From assembly GCA_949987705.1 (NCBI GenBank), contig OX465282.1, positions 6,126,501 through 6,190,500 of the forward strand: a DNA stretch of 64,000 bases, given 5' to 3'. Below the pieces are notes generated by a model that ran no database searches, was not told the DNA's origin, and saw nothing but the letters and a program-made list of their open reading frames with translations. The stretch comes from Thereva unica. Its lineage: Eukaryota > Arthropoda > Insecta > Diptera > Therevidae. The stretch's first letter is position 1; every line of letters starts with the position of its first letter. The position numbers and the translations under genes are program-made. Below are positions 1 through 10,364 of the stretch, piece by piece.

Positions 1-14
1 CACAATAGAAATTC

Positions 15-53
15 GCTGAGTTACTCAAATGGCAATAGTTTGAGTAACTCAGC
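15..53. repeat. Perfect inverted repeat (hairpin)
   Basis: A 15-bp stem (15-29, GCTGAGTTACTCAAA) is matched without mismatch by its reverse complement at 39-53, around a 9-nt loop. It could be a small foldback element or a cruciform-prone site. No other feature adjoins it and no function is assigned. Confidence 0.8.
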
Positions 54-337
54 CAATTTACATTGCGAACGCTCAAATCTCCCGCCACCACAACTTCACA
101 CTCTGGGTCGTGGGGGACAAAAATCCGGATATATGTTCGGAAATATGTGTGCGCGAGTGTGCTACATTTGAATTTTCATGGGTGGGAACAAGAATTCTTT
201 AAATCAGAGCTGTTCGTAATGTCTTATGTATGTCCCTTAAAATCTATCAATAGCCTTCGGTATTAAGATTAACTTAACTAATTTTACAAGATACATTTTT
301 TGTTCTTATTCTTCTTATCTGTTTATTGAAATATTTC

Positions 338-378
338 TTTACTAACAACAAATTTTTCTTTTTGTTTCAGGTAAGCTT
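338..378 (+). promoter_or_regulatory. Putative recursive splice site (ratchet point)
   Basis: A consensus branch point TACTAAC (340-346) is followed by a pyrimidine-rich tract and TTTCAG ending at 370. It is immediately followed by a 5' splice-site-like GTAAGC at 371. A 3' splice site directly abutting a 5' splice site is the arrangement of zero-length-exon ratchet points known from long introns of flies. All parts are at canonical spacing, with the branch point about 24 nt before the AG. If real, it puts the window in a long + strand intron. It could also be a chance match. Confidence 0.5.
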
Positions 379-719
379 CATGGAAACAAAGGACTTCTAA
401 TTTTCATATTCAAATATGATACGAATTGAAATATGAATCCTGGTCACGTTGTTACTCAAAAGGAAAAATCACGACTTTGGCATCGTTAGTGGATTCATGG
501 TCACAAAAGTAAATTTTGTTGATATAACGTCAAGCACGTGCAAGACTTGGATTTTTTGGTGTTTCTATGCTTTTATAACTTCACTTTTCACGGTTTTTAT
601 GTTTTTTCTGTTTTGTTTGTTTTTTCACTGTAACAAATTTTTGTTAAATTTATACTGCGACCAAGTAAATTAAGGACTGGAACAGCACACTTTGTTGGCC
701 CAGGCAAAGCTCCGGCAAT

Positions 720-2430
720 TGGTGTTCTTACTGTGGAAACACAAATCCCAGTCAGTAGCTTATAAAACAATATCGAAGTCAACTTTCAAGTGTCTCAAAA
801 TTGGATGGAGTACTGTTACTAGTATTGACGATCAAGTACCTAGGTCTTACTTACACTTGACCCTAAACTGAACTGGAGGGTCAATATTGAGAAAATAGTC
901 AGGATGGTTTATAAGTTCTTTATTCATGCAAGAAAATGCTTAGGAAAAAATAAAGACTTAGGGCGCGAATGTTATTATGAATGTACACAGCCATCGTACA
1001 TCCTATCTTTACATATGTATCAATAGAGTAAGGTGGTCAGCATTAAGAAAGAGTACAATTGTATCGATCTAGCAGGCTCCAGATACCCACACCATAGGAA
1101 CATTGCACATAATGCCAAAGGGCTCGTTAAATACCATCCTCTGCCTTTTTCCCCTTGACGACCATATTAAGTACCTAGCCTCTGTCTGTAGTGTGGTCAG
1201 ACTCAAAGGAAATGAATTCTGGCAAGAAAACCCGAATCTTACTACGATTGACAGGAGGTCGATCCCAGCCACCATGGACTACATTAGCCTTAAGTTGAAG
1301 TTGGAGTTGAGAAAGAAGCTCAAAATTAAAATTCCAACAAGACCGGAGTGAAAAAATGGACAGTTTTAGCAGATGTGGACGCGGTAATATTTCAAAAAGA
1401 GATTCTCACAATTTGGAAGGCATGTCACCGGAAGATGGCAATTCTACGAGCGATAGTAGGGTTATCAGTTACCACAGCAGGTATCGGGTCACTTGGGCGC
1501 GAGAACTAAGTCATGATATTGAAAATTACTTAAAGGTCACTTGTACACAGGACGAAGTCGACTCCAAGTAGAGCGAGCGCGCGGGTTAATTAGTTTAATC
1601 CAGATATTTAAGGTAACACGGCCTAGTTTACATTTTGCAGGGCTTTGACCTAGTGCCACGCGAACTAGTTTGCAAGGTCATGATCTAGTTCTCACTCTCA
1701 AGTGCCTCGATACCTGCTGTGGTAACTGGCAACCAAGCTGCCATCTTGGCTCTCTTAGCTACACCCTAAACTTATCGAAGTTAGTCAAGAAATGCTGAGA
1801 TGAGCTTGAACGCATAAGCAGAAACGTAAACGTCACCTTATTTTGGATTCCAGGCCATAGGAATATATGTACAAATATGTATATGGAAGGCGAGTATTGA
1901 AGAATTGGCAAGAAAGGGTTTAAATATGGATGCTTATTCAGCGAAAGAGTTTGAGCTACCTATCAATACGGTTAAAAAACATATTTACCCTACTGTCTGT
2001 AGTTGGTCAATGCAAGATGGGCAGGATTAACAAAATGCAGTACAGTCAAGAGAACATAGCCGTTCTACAACACAAACAAAACTGATAACCTCTTAAAGCT
2101 ATTCAGAATGAACCTCGCTACAGCTGTGTATACGGGACACTGGCCAATAGGAGACCGTGCATCGAGAATGGTCATCCCATTCAACAAATCAGGTCGTAAC
2201 TGTAAAGATCCAAATGAAAAAGAAGCTATTGTGCACTGTGCAAATATCCGGTACTAGTTAGGGACAAGCACAGTAACCATACACTGAACGAGGTTGAGGA
2301 TCTAGCCCAACCAAGGATCTAGCCCACCAACCAACCAGCCAGCTTGTTAAAAAAGAACTAACCTCAACTAGTTGGCTTTCCTGTAGTGTCAGACAGTTCA
2401 TGTTTAAACCACAATCGGGGTAAGGAAAAC
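720..2430 (+). pseudogene. Decayed RNase H-bearing LINE (LOA/I-like), RT C-terminus to 3' end
   Basis: Pieces of a non-LTR ORF2 appear in order but in shifting frames. RT palm/thumb remnants (KYLGLTY, then LDPKLNWRVNIE) lie near 830-900. A thumb-like segment with the sense LDDHIKYLASVCSVVRLKG lies near 1150-1210. RNase H motifs follow: NQAAILAL near 1730, then LFWIPGHRN near 1840-1860. The C-terminal block with TGHWPIG and a zinc-knuckle relic (NCKDPNEKEAIVHC) lies near 2130-2240. Multiple frameshifts and stops make it non-functional. The C-terminal order matches the LOA copy at 11.3-14.5 kb, so it is from the same broad group. Boundaries are approximate. Confidence 0.7.
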
Positions 2431-2595
2431 TTATCAGTGGTCGCTAGTGCTAGTTCGGATATCTTTTTTAAGCTTTCATGGGTATGGTAGAAGCCTAGCG
2501 CTAACGCTAACGGCAACAGACGTTTTATGGGATTTTATGTTGGCTGTGTATGGCCACCAATGGAGCAATGTGTCATGATGATTGGCATAATGTTC

Positions 2596-2617
2596 GGGGG
2601 GGGGGGGGGGGGGGGGG
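2596..2617. repeat. Poly-G tract (22 G)
   Basis: A run of 22 consecutive G bases lies 60 bp upstream of a Harbinger-like MITE. Homopolymers of this length are prone to slippage and G-quadruplex formation, and the exact length may be unreliable in an assembly. Confidence 0.9.
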
Positions 2618-2680
2618 CTATTGCTCTGTATTTTTTGTAAAGTAGCTAGGTAAACTAAGTCTCCAGTGCACTCCATCTTA

Positions 2681-3094
2681 AGCTGGTTTCCCATGATGCG
2701 CGAAATTACTCACAAACGGGGACGGCGCACCATAAGAAAAGTGTCGCCCGTGAAGGTGCAGGCAAGTCTGTTGCGGTGCGTAGGATCCGCCGCAAGTCGG
2801 TAGCCTCGCGCGCAATTTTGTAGATTATCACGTACCGCACGGCCGTTGTCCACAGACGACCTCGGATCGCACCGCACAAGCTCGCACCGAATCTTTGAAG
2901 CTACTGACTCGCGGCGGATACTACGCACCGCTACAGATTGCCTATGCCTTGACGGACGACACTGTTCCCACGGTGCGCCGCCCGTCTCTGTCCTTAAAAA
3001 GGCACACCGTGGAAGCCAGATAAAGGTGCGTTGCGGTCCGAGGACGTTGACCGTACGTGATAACCCGCAAAATTGCGCACCGTGAAAACCAGCT
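2681..3094. mobile_element. Harbinger-like MITE, TSD TTA (copy 1 of an AGCTGG family)
   Basis: Terminal inverted repeats begin AGCTGGTTTCCCATGATGCG on the left and, read from the right, AGCTGGTTTTCACGGTGCGC. Both ends are flanked by TTA (2678-2680 and 3095-3097), the 3-bp TWA duplication of PIF/Harbinger elements. The interior is GC-rich and complex. Segment 2710-2805 is inverted relative to 2897-2992, and 2808-2870 is inverted relative to about 3020-3085, so the element contains internal rearranged arms. It has no coding capacity. Related copies lie at 24592, 55789 and 62161. Confidence 0.75.
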
Positions 3095-3097
3095 TTA

Positions 3098-3640
3098 GGT
3101 TTCACTCTTGGTACTACCTGTCTGTCATGGTTGACTCAAAGTAAGCGTTAGTTAAAAATAGATTTTTTAACCTCGTCTATTAGGCTGCTAACCATTTCAA
3201 AGTCGAAAGAGACCTGTACTATCAGTCTGTCATGTTGTTGGTCACGTCATGGTGCAATGCCTAGTTGTAAGCTTAGTACGGGCAATAGAAATGGTTTGGG
3301 GTTATGTGGAGTCAAGAGGATTTCGAATGAAGCCTACGTATGAAATCTTGGATGTCGTAGGAGTTCGAAAATACTCAACAGAATGTTCCAAAACCTAGTT
3401 GTTCTGTTTATGAAAGGCTAAGTACTCCACTTTCGCGTCCCCATCTATATTTCTATACCCGGGAATCCAACCAAGTTTTCATCTATTGAGACAGTCTAGC
3501 TCAGAACAAGCTTTTACTAGCTTGGTGTTCATTATCACCGAGTAGAGGGTTCTTGTAGGTTAGTCTTGATTATTTATGGAAATTCCAAGCCTACATCCTT
3601 GTGAAGATTAGGGTTGATTGTCTGGCCTTCTGGATTGCAA
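3098..3640 (-). pseudogene. LINE fragments: 3' tip and RNase H remnant
   Basis: On the minus strand near 3430-3530 a frame reads TKLVKACSELDCLNR then KLGWIPGYRNIDGDAK, which is the distal part of a LINE RNase H domain (normally WVPGH.GI.GNE.AD) with a stop inside. Segment 3200-3290 matches the 3' tip of the LINE family at 22380-23062 (shared words: GTCATGGTGCAATG and TAGTNGTAAGCTTAG). Segment 3101-3150 carries a weaker second tip. All are dead fragments. Confidence 0.6.
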
Positions 3641-5493
3641 CAAAATACCAGCCAGAAGGTTCAAGGACATTGAACTGTTAGTGGTCTCTCGATGAACCCA
3701 AGCCTCGGGGTTCTTTGATATTTTGGATATCGTCTGTGAATATCCGTAGATTAAATTTCTTCTGTTCATCCACTCTCCCCCAAAAAAAACTGGATTTAAA
3801 AAAAAGGAAAAATCAGGACGAGAAAACACTTTTAATGCCTTCCTGAGACGACTTTAAATGAAAAATCACCACAAAAAAAAAGAGTATCAACCAACAAAAA
3901 ACCATCCCACAACCAAACAACAACACCACCACCATCTACATAGAGAAGCAACAACTTATAAACCGAATAAAAAACACTGAGAGAAATAGAAAAAAGGATA
4001 AATTCCCCCAAAAGGCAATGGTATAACATTTCCAGGATAAAATACACAAGGATTCAACAAGTGGAAAGGCCTGGTGCCGGCTGCAGGAACTTTATTTATG
4101 CTATGCTCCGTCACGCCTTTCCTGATTTTTTCATCCCTTGTTCTCTCTGTCGCTCATTTCGTTCTGGCACCCACACTCTCCTTTATTATAATCCTCTCTA
4201 TTTTTTCCCCTCCCCCCTCCCTCGGGTATGTAAAGACCGTGTGCGATGATAAAATTCCATAGTAGGCCCAAAAAGCTGTTGGCAATACACACACAGAGCG
4301 CGGCGCGGCGGTGGTAGCTGCTGGTCGTCCTTCTTTACTCCTTTTTAAGACGACTTGTGTGTTTATTTTGATTTTTTTTTTCGTTGGTAGTTACTACACA
4401 AATGTATCCTTTTCGGCGTCATCCCCTCCCAGCCCCCAGTGTCGATACTGCTTCGTCATCCGCCGGGGGTTTTTATATATACATATATAAGGTTTTTGAT
4501 GTGAATACTTGTTGGGGTAAGCTATGATAAGTCTGCATCCGTGGAAAAGATGTTGACACAGGCCCTAATCCGTTTTCTTTCTCTAAAAGCCCCTTGGGTA
4601 GGAAGGTGGCTGGCAGAGACAGTGAGGGACGGGGTGAGTGTGTTTCTATCCTATTATCCCCTCCACTGGATAAATTTCGATAAGACCGGCAGGATAAATT
4701 TTTTATATTATTGAGTCTTAAATCTCATTTCTATTATTACTTATTGACGGAGACAGGATTTCACTCCGGCTCAATGCCTTACTTAACACACACACACCCA
4801 AAGCGTTTTTAATGCGACGAAATTTAACCAAGGATGTTGAGCTACACATTTTCCTCATAACCTTCCCTCCCCCAGCCTCATACCTCCACAGCCACCTACA
4901 TTTCCACGTTGAAGATATGATCAAGGATTAACAGAGACTGAAGGAAATTTTCGGTCTTTTGGTGGTTGCTCGAGAGGGATTCTCTCCTTTCCCTGGTGGA
5001 TGGTTGAATGAATAAATGGTGCGAGTATTTTGCGTGGTATTTTCGGATGTGACTCTTCAGCTGCTCCTGGTATTTAAGAATGTGTGATGTAACCGACACA
5101 GACACTTATTGACTTAACGTCGTAAATCATATCTGCCAGGGATTTGGGCATAAAATCAATTTTCTTCATTGTGCTATTTTCGGATTATTATATGGTTGAT
5201 TCTGACAAGACTCGTGGCAGATGAGCAGAGTGGATCGATAAAATTTACTAATTATAATTTGTCAATGACGGCCATCCTACAAAGAAGCTTGTATATCGGT
5301 TCATTAGTTTTGCTCAAGGCTTGTGTATTTTAGGAAGGAACGAGGCGAGCATCTACGTCTTCGGTAGCATCTAATTTGTTGCCGTTGTTATGAGGTTAGC
5401 AAACAAGGACAATTGAACACGTCCGAACTTTTTTTTTGGATCATTCAGTGATATGAATGAATTTGAGGGTGAATAACCTAACTGATCATCACA
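3641..5493. other. Non-coding block, no recognised gene
   Basis: No protein homology, transposon ends or long supported frames are visible. Low-complexity AC- and A-rich stretches lie at 3850-4000. The short open frames near 4061-4262 overlap one another in different phases and have simple composition. The block looks like unique host intronic or intergenic DNA. Confidence 0.55.
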
Positions 5494-5497
5494 TCGA

Positions 5498-7630
5498 TTC
5501 ATGCAACGAAGACTATAGTAACTCATTTTTGGGGGTTTTTGAGTTACCATCGTGCATGGCATATATTTACCTGAAGTTTTGACCTGGGAAAGTATAGTAT
5601 GTCGAAACGAAAGGGTTAGGCAACCAGAAATGCTACGATAAAATATAGTAAGTAATTTTTGGCCATAAAATACAACGAATACTATATTATCTCGAGATAC
5701 TATACTTCCCCAAATTCTCAATTTCGTCGAAAACTATAGCATGAGTTGCTATAGTAATCCACGTATAAATTATCGGAAGGTTCAACTTACAATAGTTTTA
5801 TAACCGATTTGGAGGTTAAGTTGTCAGTGTTTTTGGATTTGTTTATGGTTGTGAGAACATGTTTCAACTTATTTCTTGTTATAGCCTGCCCTTTCGAGTT
5901 AACGAACTTTCGCCCACAAAGAATCTGAACTGTAAATAAGTAAAATAATTTGTTCACGCTCGTAAATGGAAGAAAGTCATAACAAAAATTCCCTTTTTAT
6001 CGCTTAGTGGCTGCAAACGGAGAGGGTGCCATGACGGGAAGAAGAAGGACTTAGTATTTGCAAAATGCATAGAATGTATTTAACTTATATGCAAGAAGAA
6101 CATACCGGGCAACAAGTGGCAACTATACGACAATACCGAGAAATATTTAACACCGAATTCAACATCGGTTTTTTTAAACCGAAGAAAGATCAATGTGATC
6201 GCTGTGTGGCGTATGCCATGGCTAGCGATAACGAGAAGAAGGAGTTGGAAAGTGAATATCAACAACATATTCAAAATAAGGAAGTGGTCCGTAATCTAAA
6301 AGTTTACGACAAACTAAAAGCCGTAGAGGATAAAACCATTTGTATCGCTTGCTTTAATTTGCAAAAAGTTCTCATCACCCCTGCATGTGAAATAAGTAGT
6401 TTTTACTACAAAAGCAAATTAGCCACGTACAATTTCACCATCTATGATCTGGGAAATAAAAAAGGTCATTGTTATGTTTGGAACGAGTCCACAGCAAGAA
6501 GAGGACCTAATGAAATATCGAGTTGCTTGCTAAATTTCATAAAAAAGCAAATTGGAAATGGGGTAAAAAAAATAGTTTTTTATTCGGACAACTGTGGAGG
6601 TCAAAACAGAAATCGATTTGTCTTCAGTATGCTTGCTTACGCTTCGAAAACTTTTAAGGTACACATTTTGCATTGTTTTCTAGAAAGGGGCCACACTCAA
6701 AATGAAGGCGACAGCATGCATGCTACTATAGAAAATGCCAAAAAACGTCAGTCCGATATATTTACTCCAGAACAATGGATCATGTTAATTAAAATGGCCA
6801 AGGTAACTGGAGAACCCTATGACGTGAAGGAAATGTCCCAAAATGATTTCTACAGTTTTAGCAATATTGTTCTAACTGAAAACTGGGCGAAAGATAACAG
6901 CGGGCAAAAATTTATGATAAGCAAAGTCAAGCAAATTGAATTTTTGACAAACCAACCAGACGTTGCTGAATTCAAATACAATTTCACGGAGGAACCGCAA
7001 TCCATATGCTTAAAAAAAAGAACTCTTAGAAAAGATAATGTTCCCCAAAATATTCCCATTCTTTACAAAGAACCCCTTCCGATAGAAACTAAGAAGTTAA
7101 CGGGTTTGCTAGAGCTGTGTAAGAGCAAAGCCATTCCTTCCGTCTACCATCCTTTCTATTATTCTTTAAAAGCAAAAGATAAGGAGACTAAAAGAAGTAA
7201 TAGAAGCGCTCAAAGCACTGCAAAAAGTGATGATGAAAATGAAAATGTGACCGATTCAGAATAATCTTGTTTTATTTTTATGTTAATTAGGAGCACAAAA
7301 GTATTTGTTTATTAAAGTTCAATGCCTTCACTTTGTCATCTCTGTAAAACAGCTCAAAATATAGTATGTTAAACAAACAAATTAGATTTTTGCTTTGAAT
7401 AGTACAACGAATACTATAGTAACTCGTTAAAAAAAACTAAAAAAAACAAAAACAAATTTTTTTTCTACTTTTTATTAAAGCCAAACTAAGACTGGAAGAC
7501 CCAGAACAAAAAAAAATGCCATATCTTCTCTGATTAAAAAAATAATAATGAACAGTTATCAAGCAGATATTTTAAACTTGTTTTTCTAAAAACTACAAAA
7601 AATGAGTTACTATAGTCTTCGTTGCATGAG
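5498..7630 (+). mobile_element. TIR DNA transposon with DUF7869-like transposase (possibly Sola-type), TSD TCGA
   Basis: The left end TTCATGCAACGAAGACTATA and the right end, read inward, CTCATGCAACGAAGACTATA form inverted repeats of about 32 bp with one mismatch. TCGA flanks both sides (5494-5497 and 7631-7634), giving a 4-bp duplication; because it is palindromic, the end could be placed a few bases differently. Variants of the terminal word ACGAANACTATAGTAACTC recur inside at 5672-5694 and 7404-7425, like subterminal transposase-binding repeats. The only substantial gene is the frame at 6065-7264. The 4-bp duplication and the transposase type would fit the Sola superfamily, but that name is tentative. 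The element is 2.1 kb. Confidence 0.7.
6065..7264 (+). CDS. DUF7869-like transposase (C-terminal part)
   Basis: This 399-residue frame belongs to a eukaryotic family known mostly from unannotated insect proteins. It has an RNase H-like arrangement that I read as catalytic: an Asp in TIYDLGNKKGHCYVW (about residues 126-140), an Asp in VFYSDNCGGQNRNR (about 171-184) and acidic residues in ERGHTQNEGDSMH (about 207-219). The N-terminus starts at QCDRC-type cysteine motifs (about residues 43-49) and lacks the 150-200 residues usual upstream. An in-frame stop lies near 6031, so the annotated Met is simply the first available. A Lys/Ser/Asp/Glu-rich tail ends the protein. The frame sits between matching inverted repeats, so it is a transposase rather than a host gene. 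Activity is doubtful if the N-terminus is truly missing. Confidence 0.7.
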   Translation: MHRMYLTYMQEEHTGQQVATIRQYREIFNTEFNIGFFKPKKDQCDRCVAYAMASDNEKKELESEYQQHIQNKEVVRNLKVYDKLKAVEDKTICIACFNLQKVLITPACEISSFYYKSKLATYNFTIYDLGNKKGHCYVWNESTARRGPNEISSCLLNFIKKQIGNGVKKIVFYSDNCGGQNRNRFVFSMLAYASKTFKVHILHCFLERGHTQNEGDSMHATIENAKKRQSDIFTPEQWIMLIKMAKVTGEPYDVKEMSQNDFYSFSNIVLTENWAKDNSGQKFMISKVKQIEFLTNQPDVAEFKYNFTEEPQSICLKKRTLRKDNVPQNIPILYKEPLPIETKKLTGLLELCKSKAIPSVYHPFYYSLKAKDKETKRSNRSAQSTAKSDDENENVTDSE

Positions 7631-7656
7631 TCGACATGTCATCCTTTTAGATACTA

Positions 7657-8027
7657 CAGTAGAAGCTCGCTAATCCGGCACGTTCCGGACTGTCAGTTCC
7701 GGATTACTGAAAATGCCGGATTATTGAGCGGCGTTTAAAAAAGCCGTTGCTAAAAATAGAGAGTTGCAAGGTAATTGTTGGGATAGAGCACTATTATTCC
7801 GTACTAGAACAACATTGTACGTTCACGGAAAAGGCACAACTGAAAAGTGAGCACGAGTACCCCGACCTCTGCCGATTTTCCGCGAACTCTGCCAATCGCA
7901 CACGAACTATGCCGGACGCACCGAAAAGGATTTTACAACGCACAAAAAAAAATTTTTAACCCTTAAGTCGATGCCGGATTATTGAAAGTGCCGGACCATC
8001 GGATGCCGGATTAACGGGTTTTTACTG
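7657..8027. mobile_element. pogo/Tigger-like MITE, TA duplication
   Basis: The ends are CAGTAGAAGCTCGCTAATCC on the left and, read inward from the right, CAGTAAAAACCCGTTAATCC. They are flanked by TA on each side (7655-7656 and 8028-8029). The GCCGGATTA word is repeated inside each end. The CAGTA start and TA target are typical of pogo-group mariner elements. The element is 371 bp with no coding potential. It begins 23 bp after the target duplication of the preceding transposon. Confidence 0.75.
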
Positions 8028-8029
8028 TA

Positions 8030-9172
8030 TTAATAGTTGTTGTAGCTTGTTATAGGTAGTAAGCTTGAGGTGACAGACCCTATTCACTGACCTCGGGTTT
8101 TGCACCCTTTCTCATGAATACAAAAATGTTCTTCATGTACTCACAACCTCCTCAGACAAAGCCCACATACGATGTCCTCCGCCCTTCCTATCCTGCATAG
8201 TGTTAATTCAGGGCTCAATATCCGGTAACCAAGTTTCGCTACATCCTTCCTAACATAACAAGACCATCTTTGATCATCACTAAATAAAAACCTGACTGTT
8301 GTTCACTTAAGGTCGATCCGAACATATCCGTCACGTGACGGCGACCTCAGTGCAGTGCCGGGAGCATCAGTGAAATAAAAAATACCGGCCCTATATAATC
8401 CCATGCCAACAAATTGATAAAGGCGTGACATGTTTTCAGACATCCCATACAGTAGGGCACCGACGACCTCAATATCCTTCCGGGATCCGTGAAAAAAAAT
8501 AATACGTAGCTACCGATATTTTTAATTTATCCTGGACGTGAAACAAAAACGTTATTAAATTCAACGGCTCAATTTTAAAAGAGCTCAACAGAAATTAAGG
8601 AAAAGTTTATTTGAAATACACTCAAACTTGTTTCTGTGTGACCACTTCCCGAAGAGTCCACCTGGAGCGAACCCACTCTCTTCAAGGTAAGTTCCATGGT
8701 GCTCTTGAGATCACTGACCAAATTTCAAAACGAAAATTTCAGATGCCATTTAACATTGACCAGTGATACGGAAAAGAAGGTGCTGTATGAATCTCAGTGA
8801 AAAATTCATCACGGAAGCCACTGACACGGAAAGCATCGGTGCCGTTGCGTCATGGATATGTGTGGATCAACCTTTATCCGTATTCGTGCCACTTTCCTTG
8901 ACGATTTAGCCACCTTTTATTTTGGCCGCCTGTGTGAACGCACAAACAATGAACACTGGTCATGCACGGCCCTGTAGTATGCGACCCTCCATTTTTTTTT
9001 GTGCTAGCCGTCTTGTTCGATGTTCTGCTGAAATTAGCGTTGCGTAAGCAAGACTGTGCTAAACGCCCTCGCCATCAAGAGGTGACAACTAGGTCCACAG
9101 AACCCCTTTACGCGTTTGGCAGAAAATTTTTTAGTTTATCGCAATGCTATTACCCCAGCTGCTTACATGATT
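8030..9172. other. Intervening sequence around the AGGTCG element
   Basis: Outside the 8310-8873 element I see no recognisable gene or repeat end in 8030-8306 or 8877-9172. Short frames near 8962-9258 show no homology I can identify. Confidence 0.45.
8310..8873. mobile_element. Harbinger-like non-autonomous element, TSD TTA (AGGTCGATCC family)
   Basis: The left end AGGTCGATCCGAACATATCC and the inward-read right end AGGTTGATCCACACATATCC form about 27-bp inverted repeats with a few mismatches. TTA flanks both sides (8307-8309 and 8874-8876). The size (564 bp), the TTA duplication and the absence of a coding frame suggest a PIF/Harbinger-type MITE distinct from the AGCTGG family. A GTCACGTGAC palindrome lies just inside the left terminus. 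Confidence 0.6.
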
Positions 9173-9390
9173 TTAGTTTTCAGCATGTACCGGATCCATT
9201 GGCTGATCCCATTGTGGATCCCGACTTTCGAGGGATTCCCGGATGGCCACGGAGCTGATGTTGAAATCGCATTCTATATCTAAGAAAGCTGCAGAGGTCA
9301 ACTGTTTGTATTCAGTGTACACCGATCTCCCTTCGCAGTATGCATGAAGAGATGTAGACCCAAAGACTTCTATCATGGAGTAGGTCCAGG
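9173..9390 (-). pseudogene. LINE reverse-transcriptase fragment (LOA-like palm)
   Basis: A minus-strand frame reads HAYCEGRSVYTEYKQL followed by AAFLDIECDFNISSVAI. It corresponds to the QHAYxxGxS and AAFLDIEGAFNN motifs (RT motif A) of LOA-type elements such as the copy at 11.3-14.5 kb. The catalytic-Asp motif survives but GAFNN has become CDFNI. Only about 70 codons are recognisable and the flanks are degraded. Confidence 0.65.
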
Positions 9391-10364
9391 ATATTCAGGA
9401 CTAAAGATAACAAAAGATTGGGGCTTGCCGCTTCATGCCCGCCACTGCCGATCTTCGACATGATGTCATTATGTTATCTATGCCTGGCGTTTTATATAGT
9501 GGGAACTGTACACAGCCCTCCATTTCTTTTCCAAGGTTACAACTTGGAAGGTTTACTCCCGCGGCAGTCTCCTGGTTCAGCTAGTAACTCTGGGCCTCTT
9601 TTAGGGACGCCTTCTTGACAGCCGGCGAAATTGATTTTTAGGAGAAGTTCCAGCTCTTCTCCTCAGGGCTCTGTACATGTGCCGTCTCCCCGTCTGATAT
9701 TAGAAACTTGGCAACAATTTTTCTAGTCCTGCCCCTAGTATCTAGCTTTGGCGGTACTGGCGCAATGACGGGATTGGTTGTCGGTTCGGGTGTGAGCGTC
9801 ATTCGGGGCAAAAACCTGTGTGGTGTGCTTTTTAGTGGTGAGATTTGGGTGTGAGCTTCGCAACATCCCCCAAGACTCCTCCAGAATAAAAGCCCGCTCA
9901 AAAAACGCAGATCCACCTCAGAGGTAGGTCACACAAGTGGCTCTTACACGCAAATCTTAACAGTTAAAAGTTCAACACACAGGTTCTTGCCCCGAATAAA
10001 GCTTACACCAGAGCTCACAACCGGTGAAGTCATTACGCCAGCACCGCGATAGGTATACTACTCTGGCCGATTCTCCTAGACTCTCTATAGCTTGGCAATA
10101 ATATGTCCATGTTTAATTTGTTGCGGAGATTTCTTATACAGGTATTTATATATCTTCGTTTCCCAACGGTGAAAACACTTTCTTGCTATATTTGACGTGT
10201 TCAAGGCACTTTTAGGGGGTTGACCAATTGGTCAAGTACATTGTACGGCTTGAATCTGTCCTTAGGTGCGTGTGTTAGTTTAAACTTTGTTCCTTAAAGA
10301 GAGAATTGGTGCTTATATAAAACGAAAAACTGGCAATTAACTTTGTAGTCATAAAGGGTGCCAC
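9391..10364. other. Unassigned accessory-looking sequence
   Basis: This stretch contains a minus-strand frame (9638-9916, 92 codons, proline/threonine-rich) that might be a remnant of a LINE ORF1, but I cannot identify it. Otherwise nothing recognisable is visible. Confidence 0.3.

Noticed and set aside
4061..4262. Two overlapping small + strand frames
   Set aside because: Different phases of the same pyrimidine-rich sequence with no domain or conservation that I can see.
6065..7264. Domesticated host gene
   Set aside because: The frame is enclosed by matching TIRs and a target duplication and lacks its N-terminus, so a transposon relic is simpler.
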